DNA from: Ectocarpus siliculosus
Lineage: Eukaryota; Sar; Phaeophyceae; Ectocarpales; Ectocarpaceae
Length of the DNA: 30,321 nt
Assembly: GCA_000310025.1 (NCBI GenBank)
Contig: FN649748.1
Span: 3,720,123 to 3,750,443 of the forward strand
Direction of reading: 5' to 3'
In this document: positions 9,914-20,800 of the stretch, piece after piece
Numbering within the stretch: the first letter of the stretch is position 1
How the letters are laid out: each line of letters starts with the position of its first letter
The notes under the pieces: generated by a model
Told to the model about the DNA's origin: nothing
The model's database searches: none
The model's input: only the letters and a program-made list of their open reading frames with translations
Translations under genes and position numbers: made by a program

Positions 9914-11511
9914 TCAGCTCTCAGGCTTGGTCTTGTCACCCCTTGCCTTGGCACCAGCCTCGTACTCGTCAGCCGTCCAGCCCTTGACAAACCCAACCCC
10001 AGCAAGAAGGGGCCCGAAGGAAAACATCATCAGATTGATTCGGGTCACGGGAGGTTCAATTCCTTATGCATACTTGAATGACACCACGTCATTCCGCCGA
10101 GTACAGGATTTCGGCATTCGAACCGGCCCGCCGCGCAGGGCACGAGCACCGCGACAAACACATGCCTCCTCCGCCCACATCGCCCCGAACCTACACCTCA
10201 GAAACTTCGGTAAGTTGTTGTCTTCACATTAAAAAACCGCTCCGGTCTCCGCTCAGAGCCTGTTAGTGTAGTGCGGGTCCAATTGACGAGGACGCCTTCC
10301 GTGGCCGGCACACAGCTAGCTAGAACAGCAGACTTCCTTTGGGCGTGAACCAAAACAGCCCATGCGTCTCAGCACGCGTTGTGCACTTACCTCCACCCCC
10401 TTGTGGCACACAACACAACACAACACAACACAACACAAGCGCCGACTCGAACCTCCACCTCAGCGACTTCTTCTTCGGTCAACCCTACTACATATATACA
10501 TGCAACAGCAAGCCACCTCTGGACGTGAACAAAACAGCCCATGCGTTATTCAGTAGCACGTGTTGTAAATTTACCGTACCTCCTTTTCGACGGCCAAGAG
10601 GTGAGCCTGGGAGGAGATGCTGCCCTGGGTCCGGAATTGCCTGAGGTTAGACTTTGCCTTGCCAGTAACCTGACCAATCGCAACACACCCACCGGCAGCG
10701 AAAATCAGACGTATTTTCTCGAACGGGTACTGCTGTCATTGCTCTGTGATTTTCAACCAACAGCTTTATACCGGCACAACAAGAAACGTACAGCAACAGA
10801 AAGAGGGTGTGTGTGTGTGTAGATAGGTTTCCGACAAATGTCACTCGACGAAACAAAGCACGGTGATACAAAATAACAGGCGTGACGTCATAACCCCCCC
10901 CGCCCTCCAACAACGGAACCCTCGCTTACCTAATGTACCCTTCTCCACCAAGGAAAAAAAGCCTACTAAAAAGAGACAACACCAAATCATACTGTTACAC
11001 TGTACCGCTGGGAAGGACCGCCTTCGCGAGGATTCCTACCCCCCTACTATCATAAAGCCAAGCATAATATCCCCCGCGGAGCCCCCCCCCTCCGCCACTT
11101 CGCTGCTCACCTTCCCCTTGTCGAGCTCGCGCTTGACGAGCGAGGCGTACCGCTGGAAGTGCGACGATGCGATGTCTTTGTGGAAGCCCGCGTCGTACTC
11201 CTCCGGCTTCCAGCCCTGCTCGAACAGCAGCCGGTTGTGCTCCTCGTCCGGGATGGCGTGCATCTCGCGGTACAGCTCCAGCTTCTCCTTCTCCGCCTTC
11301 TGGATCACCCCTCCCCCGAGGGCGGCCAGGAGGAGGAAGCGATACCGCTCCTTCTCGGCGATGCTGGCCTCCTCCACAAAGTCCGCCATCTCTTCGGAGT
11401 CGTACGGGATAAGGTCAGGCACGGCGGTGCCGCCCACGTCGTAACGGTCGCCCCAGTTGTTGCCCTTCCCGGCCTCGTACTCGTCCGCCGTCCAACCCTT
11501 CAGGGGGGAAA

Positions 11512-11543
<32 letters not shown>

Positions 11544-11793
11544 CTGAAAAAACTACGAAAAGGGGGGGGGGGGAAAAGAAAAAAACAAATAAAACACAGC
11601 CGGGTTTCCCCAAAAAAAAAAGTTTCCAAATTTTTTCTCCCCCCAAAAAGGGGTTTTCTTTTAAAAAACCCCGGGGGGGAGGGGGGGNNNNNNNNNNNNN
11701 NNNNNNNNNNNNNNNNNNNNNNNNNNNNNNNNNNNNNNNNNNNNNNNNNNNNNNNNNNNNNNNNNNNNNNNNNNNNNNNNNNNNNNNAGGGAA

Positions 11794-11827
<34 letters not shown>

Positions 11828-14800
11828 CGTGGAATCATCGAGGAACGGCGGGGGTGCGAGAGGTAAGATCGATTGATCACACGGCGTGCTTGCCGACGAG
11901 AGAACGGTTGCTAAGCGTTTCCTACCGACTAAAGGGGCGTTCGCTTGAGAGCAGCCGTGGGAGGAGGAGGGGGCAGCTAAGTGGGGTTGCAGCTGTTGTA
12001 AACTAGGCCAGAAAGCGGGAATGTGGCATACGCTTCTCCTGCATAAGTTATTCAACCGCATCATGTACGATGTACGATTCGATGTCAGCGACGGTTGAAG
12101 AGTCCAGTCTTGTTGAATACAATACAAAGCACACGGGCAGGACACAAGAAACCATCGTGCTCGATGATGATTTCTCGTCCACCATGATTTCTAATCTCCC
12201 GCTCGTGTGGTGTGTATTCAACAGGACTGGACTCTCCAGCCGTAGGTTCGCTGACATCGATTCGTCCATGATGCGTTTGAACAAAACGAACATATTCTTG
12301 TTGGGGTTCTCTCTGAAAACGAAGTTTGGTCCACGCTCATACAGCAGCTGTGGGTAGTGAAGCTTGAAGGGAGGTACACTGGAAAGACGTTCAGTACAAT
12401 ACTGAGATCGCAGAAACGATGAACGTTCTCAGAAAAATCGGTAGACATGGACACCATCGGTGAGCACGGGCGTCAGAATCCGGCCGTATATGTATCTGTA
12501 CCATTTCGCCTGTTTTGGTGCTTCGGGACAACTTTAGCTGGCGGAAGCGAGTATTTTCTCACGCTTCCTTCTCAGGGGCGCGCTTGGGGGTATCTCGTTG
12601 GTACATTACCACGCACGCTCGAGGACCACCGGCCATCCGTGGCGCGTGTGCTGGACGCCCAAAGTTGAAAAAAATGGATCTATACCCCGGCGACACGTTC
12701 CGCGCGAAGAAAGCCTTCGCAAGAAATACAAAAAAAATATTACTATAAAAAATAGGAAGGCTTTTGATTCCTGCGCAACGCACACAAGTCCCACAGACCG
12801 TTAGCAACACGAATACACAGGAGTGATGAAACACGGAGGATTAAGCGAAGCCGCTACCCAAAAAGCACTCACTCACACACACGGCCAAAAATACCCCGCA
12901 CATGATGCTAATTCCAGGCAAACCCTGCAGGTTGTACCTCTACGCAAACCCGGCACTACCGAACGTCATGACGTTGAGATGCAGCGATGCGACCGCGATG
13001 GCATTGGTCATATCCCCTTGCGTCGCCGCCGGGAGCCTTGAAAGTAAGTACCATGTCCATAAATGTTTCTCAAACTTTGCGATCAACCTCATATTGTATT
13101 TCCTACAAGCCCTGCGACAACGCGAATTTAAATCCTTGCGATCACCCTCACAAGTTTCTAAAGAAAAGAAGTAAAACGATCACATCATCGACAAAACCAG
13201 ACCTAGTGATCATCGCTTGTGGTTGGAAACTCGATCATACCTGCTTTTCGACGGCGATGAGGTGCTCTTGGGCATCGATGCCCTTCTGCGATCGGAACTT
13301 TCTCAGGTTCGACTTCGCCTCCGGGTTGAGCTGATCATCATCAAACCCATTCGGAGGGAACGAAACCAGGGCCAAACAAGACGCGAAAGGGCGGTGAGAG
13401 TTACTTCGAGATGGTTCATTGCAACAAGAAGAAGCAACAAAGAACAGTTGAAGACGGTATTTCGAGAAGGTCCATCGCAAAAAATAAGAAGAGAAAAATG
13501 ACGATCAGAAATGATACTTCGAGCAGGTCCATCGCAACAACAAGAAGCAAAAAACGTTCGGTGAGGGTTATTTCGAGACCGACCATCGCACCTCATGAGC
13601 TCATCATCGAACGCCATTCGGGACAACCGAACCAGGGCCAAAACAAGAAAGAAGACTGAAAATACGGACGGCCAGAGTCCTTGCCAGTCTGGCGGACCAC
13701 CGACACTCGTGGGAAGGAAACAAAATCAGTCACACGCAAAAACGATCGTCGTCGGCATCACGAACTGAGGCCCCGAAGAATGGAATGACCCATGGGGTAT
13801 CACGAGTGAGCGACGAGGGAAGGTATGCGTGTGCTTGGTGTCGTAAATACTGTACTCTGTTCTGTAGCATCGATCGGCGTGAGTCCGTGTGTGTTTCGTC
13901 CAGTTTATTCTGGCGCCAAGTCGGTACATATTGACCCCATCAGCCTGGCCAACAAATACAAGACCAGACCCTAGCCACGCTTCATCTTGTTTGTACACTA
14001 CATGCATGCACCTCTCCCTGTGACAACTCCGACCGAGAGGGGCAACACAACACCAAAGACTTGACCGAAGCTTCATCTTGAGCGGTATCCACCGTGCCAC
14101 ATTCTTGTGGTCCCAAAATTTTATACCTCGAAGTAGCACTATATCCTCTTGCCAGTTGTGACCGAGAGCGACAACGCAAAACCAATCCGTAACCCGTGCT
14201 TCATGTCTGATATTTGGATAAGTCCTCTTGTCGTGCACATGCATACCTCTCCCTTTGCCAGCTCTTTCCGCAGCAACGCCTCGTACTTGAGGAAATTCTC
14301 CGAAAGGTCCTTGGGGGCGACGCCTTCTCTAAATCCTGCTTGGAACTCCTTGTGAGTCCAGTTGTTTTCCTTGAGTCTCTCAAAGTGCTCCGCCATCGAG
14401 ATGCCGTGACCCTCGCGGTACCTTGGAAAGCGCGGTAGCCATCGCAAAGAGTACCAATAGAGAGGGAGAGGGAGAGAGGGAGCGAGAGCCAAGTACAGAG
14501 TAGAGGGAGAGAGAGGAGAACAAGAGAGGGACAGAGAGGGACAGAGAGGGACAGAGACGATGAGCAATGAAATCGAAGTCACAAAGTGGAGCCTCTATTC
14601 CCACGGCCGAACGCGTTATCGTTACACAAGCTCAAGACCAACAACGACCTTGACAGAAGGGAAAAAAACATAGAAAACCATCGACAAATAGCCCGGCCAC
14701 AACCCTGACCGTTCTTTCACGCTTGTAGCGAGGCCGCCAATCAAAGTAACCAAGAGTTTGTTTGCCCATCAACTGCTGTCAAAGAAAACCGATTACCCGA

Positions 14801-17800
14801 AGCGGTGGCCGACCATAACACCAACACCAACTCAAAAAAAAAGACAGAATAAATACAAACTAAACAATCAAGGCTGGACTAGGGAGGGCCGGACCATGGA
14901 TGGGCTGTCGTTGGCAAGAGACACAGAAGCGTCGAGGTTCTCGCCAACTCTCAAAAGGCACTTTGTGAGTGAGGCCCTGGCAACAGCGCGGTTGGCTCAG
15001 TTGTACACGGTGGTGTCAACATACACAGCAACTCGCCGCGACGAACATCCAAAAATAAAAACACTTCACCGTTGAAACGCACCATCGCAACGAAAATACT
15101 AGTATTAGGGTTTTTAATTCAGTTTTGGGAACGCAACTCTGAAAAAGAATAAAACATGTGAGATTGAGTGTTGGTGAAATTTGGTTTTGGTATCTCTACA
15201 CTTGCAGTATTGGAGACGCAATGCATGGAAGAAAATGACGAGCCCGCTCGATGGGGTGTCAAGAGAAAATATAAACGCGTCAACGACGACAAAGCTCTCT
15301 CTTTCTGTAATGCCTCCCATTGCATCATGGCAAACAACAACTATCCACATGGGTACACCGAACCAACGTTCTTCTTCCTTCATCTCTGTATTGTGAATGC
15401 TACGGGTTGCAACTCCCCCGAAACTACAATGATGTCCGAGAACCCCCGAGTCTGGGTGCCAAACCCTTTGGCTTCACGTTTCGTTCCTTAACAGCAATAT
15501 TGTAATATAAATAGCTTCCTTATCGCTTCACTACCTCCAATCGAACGTACAGTACAAGCACCGACAAGCATAACAAAACTATCCTGCCGTCCTTTCATCC
15601 CTTCACTCACCTCTGCAAGTTCTTCCTCTCCGTGGAGGTGACCCGTCCTCCGTCCAACGTCTCGGCGAGCAGCTGCCGGTAGTGCTCCTTGTGATCCCGC
15701 GACTGCACCACCTTGTTCACCAGGTCAACCGATATCGCCTTCTGGAGACACGCACCGATCATGGGCCGGCGCTTGATGAACTCTCGCAGAGCGTGCTGGT
15801 CCCAGACGTACACCACCACCTGAAGACCCACGGTGAGAGGTGAGAGTGCGCCAAAACACTTCAAGGGAGGGAACCGTAACGGTACGTACCATCATACACC
15901 GATGGGCGTGAGGGCAAGGCCTGGCCAACTGGCGGCACCAGCAGGGTAGAGCGGTACCGTCTCCACGCAAGACAGAACCCCCCCCACGAAAGATAGCACC
16001 CCCTCTAAAATACCACACCAAGGTGGCAATCATTCTGCGGCTCGTCATGAGCCCCTCCCCAAAACGTATCAGGCCAAGAAATACGGTGACGTAAGGTACC
16101 ACACAACTCCCACAGAACACCACCCACGGCCAAACGAGCCACATTCAGGGGGGGGGGGGTTATCTTGTGTGAAATACTCACGTCGGAAGAAGCGGTTACG
16201 GTGGTGGTGGACCGCTCCAGCGCCGACTTCTCCTGCCGCTTGCTCTTCTGGTCTCCCACGATCGACTGCGTCACCTCGCCGACAACGGAGCCCTGCTTCC
16301 GCAGCTGCGCCAGGATGGCCTGCCAAGCCTTCCGGAACATGCCTCCGTCGTTGTAGACGTAGTGGCCCTCGCGGTCCGAGTGAGGGTTGGCGGTCGTCTT
16401 CTTGATGAAGCGGTTGAAGGCCATCGACCCGACGAATCCCCCCGACTGCAAGTGGGACACCGCCACGCCTTCCGACCTTACCTGTTCGCGCCAAAAGAGA
16501 GAACAAAAAAAAACGCCACAAAACAGGAGGAAAGGTTGGGGCTTGATAAAAAAAAAAGTCGTGCGTTCCCTCTTTGTGACCCCGGGTGATATACGTCAAA
16601 CAAATACACCAAACGCGTGCAGACTATCACCAGACGAACACCCAAAAAACACAAACACACACACAAACACACGAATACAACCGCTCCCGTGAGTATTTGG
16701 GGGCATTCCCCACTCAGATCAGACATGCCAGCCAAGCTCTTCAAACATGTCCTCAAAATCCGCGTGGGCTTCGGCCCTACATATATTAGCCCGCCATTAT
16801 CACAATGCTCACGACCCGTAAGGATGGGTATCTTTCACGGCTCAAATGCAAAACCAGCCGTGTCAAATCAAGGTATGCACCGCAACACTCCGGTGCTCTA
16901 GCCGTACCCCCCCTCCCCCCCCCCTCTTCCTGTTGTGCGGGTTCCTTACCGCACGGTGAGGCCAACCGAACTCCCGTTCGGCGTGTGCACGAGACAGAGA
17001 GAGAGAGAATAGCGCACCAAGATGCTAACGGTCAGTGTGCTGCCTTCACAATCCCCTCCCTGTCTCCCTCCTCAGCGACACTCGTTACGGTCACGCCTTC
17101 GAAAACCACAAAACCACAGGCACACACCTCGGCCTGACCCTCGACGATGAGGAACACTTCCTCGTGTGGTCTCCCCTCCTGGATGAGATCGTTACCCTTG
17201 AGCATCACGCGGCGCTCCGCGGCGTCCATTAGCCGCAAGAAGTGTACGGGGCTGAGCTGGACCCTCTCGAAGATCTCTCGGAATATCCGCGCCTGCGTCC
17301 CAAGAGTCACGGGGTTTCGATTTGAGGAGGTGGCGTTAAACTCGTTGCGCGGTTAGCTACACGACGTCAGGAGTTGGGACGAAAAGTGGGATGATCCAAC
17401 CACCACTGAGGCAGGCGGAACTGCGCATGACGAACATGCGCCATCAGGGGTTCTGACGCGGCGCTTCTTTGTGCGAAGCTCACAGAAGCCTTGTTGTCCA
17501 GCAGTACCCTATCAAACGGACCTGGGACTCACCACGCCCCCAGCTACAGCACAACACCGACAATCACCGGCCCCAGTTTCCTCCCGGGGCATTCCACGAG
17601 GATTTGTGAAAACCCGAACCGGACCCCAACCATTCCCCACTACCCGCCTGGGAAGGGCCGCCACCCTCCCACAACCCACAGCTCACACAGCGGAGCAGCA
17701 TCCTCGCATCGTACGTATGCAATACATGGACCGTTCTAGCCCATCATACATGGGTCTCAACACCTCGCTCGTGTTCAACCACCACCACCACCACCACCAA

Positions 17801-17833
<33 letters not shown>

Positions 17834-20800
17834 GTGTGTGTGTGTTTCAGAGCACAGCCACACACCCCTCTCCGGCCAATGGTGGTGGTAGTGGCAGTCG
17901 CGCCCGTCCGCCCACGCCCTCGAGCGGGGCGCGCCCAAAACACCCCGGTGGACCGCCAGCTCGCCTACAAGTGCCCTCTCGCGAGGGCTGCAACACCCCC
18001 CTCTCTATTCAGGACGAAAAACACCCGGAAGGACTGCGCCGATTTACAGCAATACCCGCCCTATTGCCTTTCTTCGAACCGAGGGTGTTGTGGACGACCA
18101 AAAATTAGAAGATAACAAACAATGTTTGGTCGTCCACGACACTCGACGGTCGAGAAACCGCGACAGGCCGGGGTACTGCAATCGGCACGATCCTTACGTA
18201 CGTACGTTATCCTTCCTTGGAATAGCGGGGTGTTGCAGCCCTCGCGAGGGGGCCATCGTAGGCGAGCTCGCAGCCCGCCGGGATGTTTTCGCCGCTCGCG
18301 GGCGTCGACGGATGCGATACGCCACTGCGCACGCCCAAGCATCGCCAGCCATCCGTGGCACGAGCAACCGACGCCTCAAGAATCGCCCGTCACTGGCTCT
18401 ATTTCATGGTGAACGCGTTCAGCGCAAAGAGAGCTCGCTCACCGAACCAATGGTCGGAAATAATGCTTAACTGAGCATGTGGTATTAATAAGGGGAAAAA
18501 TTTGCACTTTGCCAAGTTTCAAATCCTTTCGAGCCTGATCTGAACAGCCTGGTTTGTACATATGAGTGGTATGGCGCGGTCAATGCTCATACAGTAACGC
18601 TCGGGTTTTGCAGCATGTGCTATGTGCGCTGACTTGGGCCACCTCCGTGGCCCCCTCCGTGACCCCTTTTGTCAGTCGGGGGTTAGGAACCCCCCCCCCC
18701 CCCCCCGTCAATCAAGAAACATCCCGGCAACGAAATAGAAGGTAAGGTTGTCACCAAAAACTAGTCAAAGAGGTTCTAAAGAAACACAGGTACTGTAGCT
18801 CAGAGGGTGGTTGATTCGATCTACACAAAAAAACATTGAATGACAATTAATGCTCAGGGTGGAAACGAAATACCATTACCATGGTACTTCGAAAGAAGGT
18901 GTGGCTCGAGCCGTGGTTGACGCTTCTTTGTATTGCGGGACTGCCCTGTGGTACCGTACCGTATTATTTGCTCGCCTGTTCGGGGTCCTTTCCAAGTTCC
19001 TCCGCCTCCTGCCTCTCCCTCAGCAGGAACAAGACCATTATGGTGTTGAGCAAAAGGAAGCCAGCGTTCCACTTGATGGGGATCCACACGGGGGGGCCCA
19101 CAACGCGGAACAGGTTGAACATGACGTTCAGGGTGGATCCACAGGCCACCAGGTAACTGCAGGGAAATAAATATATCCGTAGGAACAGACGGCGGTGTTG
19201 ACGTCATGGTGGAGGCCAGCACGGCGAAGGGTAACGTTCGACCTGACATTTTTTCTCGGAAAAAAAATGTAAACGATTCTTCTGGTGGCGCCACAAGCGC
19301 CCCCCAGTATCTGAGGCTAGCAAAAACAGTACCTCTGTTACGAAACCACAACATCAACCTTGCTCATCCGTGTCGTGTGCGGAGGCTCGTGGTGCAGAAA
19401 GGAATGAACGTAACCCACCCATGAGTTGTTAATGTTAATGTGATCTGTAGCCTCTCTTGTGTACCGCGGTATCTCTCTTCGGCTGCATGTCTGCTGTGCA
19501 CACGAATGTACGTACCATACGTAGATGAGAGCAACGTTTTCTAATCATGTTCGTGAATTGCGTCGATTCTACATCGTATCATAGATGAGAGAAAGGATTT
19601 CTAAAGATGTCCAGCGATATCCATGACATGACATCAAGCCTACAAACGGCGTCCAGCAAAATCCATTAGTAGATACCTCGCAGGGGCATCACCCTCTAAA
19701 TGCCCAAGAATCTAAGGCACGCAAAGGGGAAGGAGAGGCGGAGAATTTCCTCCTGTCTGTGTGATCTTCGGCATGTATGCACCCAGATGGATGCGTGTAC
19801 TCATAGCCGTGCATGCCGTAGTCGTTAGATCATTGGCTTCGCATCCCTACAAAGCCGGGACGGAGCACGGGGGGTTTTCACCGGACCAGGCCAGCACTTC
19901 ACCAACAAGAATCTCGTCATGGCATTGCACGTCGTGGATGGTCATGATTGGATCGCCATGTGCCGCCGCCGTACGTTTTGTCAAGAACCAATTTCACCTT
20001 GTCGGAGAGAGAGACACACACTCAAACGATCATCACGGGGCCGGCTATCGTAACGTGTGCACCATACGATTTCCCGATTTCTATTTCCGGGTGATGCTGG
20101 CGGTTGTACCATGAGACTCGCCGGCCACATGGAGGGGCGTGTAAATACCATGGCAATACCGTATATGACACAAGATAACACACCCCCTGGCCCGATTTTC
20201 AAAGCTTGATTACTCGATGACGAAGAGGATACATAAACGAAATGATACATTTTCGAAAAGATCTCAACGAGACGGTTCCAACGCCGCCGTTTTCGGCGCT
20301 GTGAGTCTTCCTGCTGTTGAGAAATCGAGCTTTGAAAAACGGTCAAGGGGGTGTGTTATCTTGTGTCATATACGGTAGTCATTTAGACGAGCGAGCCAGA
20401 CCCTTCCAACGTGATTCCTTTGTGACTATGAGTACCAACCATATACATAAAAAAAAATGCCACAGGACATGGTATATACCCGGGAAACGGTCAATCAAGT
20501 AGAGCAACATGCGACTTGTGAAAGGGAAGAGTATTTAATTCTTTCTACAACGACGGTCGTGGAGAGAGGGTTCGTAGGAGCGTCAGGAAGTGGTCTAGTG
20601 GCATGGGGCGCGAAAGTACGTTCCTGGTATGCCGTTAGCTAAGAAAAAGGTCGTCAAGAACAAGAGCCTCAAATCAAATGTCCACGGAAAGAAAGTGGAT
20701 CATGAAATCATGACAGCAACACAGCACCGCCGAGGATACCACGGAGTACATATTCCTTAAGCCGAAACCCTACTACTAGTGTACAAGTGAAGTACTCGAT

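Noticed and set aside
10030-10075. T-loop-like GGTTCAATTCC
   Set aside because: No D-arm, anticodon arm or 7-bp acceptor stem can be formed around it.
11036-12145. 369-aa minus-strand frame running through the N gap
   Set aside because: Its upper half is poly-Pro/Gly from smeared homopolymers and N. Only the part from 11497 to 11111 is a real exon of the Popeye-like gene.
12960-13045. Possible extra minus-strand exon between exons 7 and 8
   Set aside because: An acceptor-like site is present, but each frame hits a stop before a usable donor and the sequence does not resemble the repeated module.
13391-13659. Lys/Arg/Ser-rich plus-strand frame
   Set aside because: It is produced by the tandem intronic repeats in intron 6 and has no independent coding evidence.
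18790-18825. tRNA-like string (TAGCTCAGAGGGTGG, then TTGATTCGATC)
   Set aside because: It resembles a D-arm box followed closely by a T-loop-like box, but they nearly touch. There is no room for an anticodon arm and no acceptor stem pairs.
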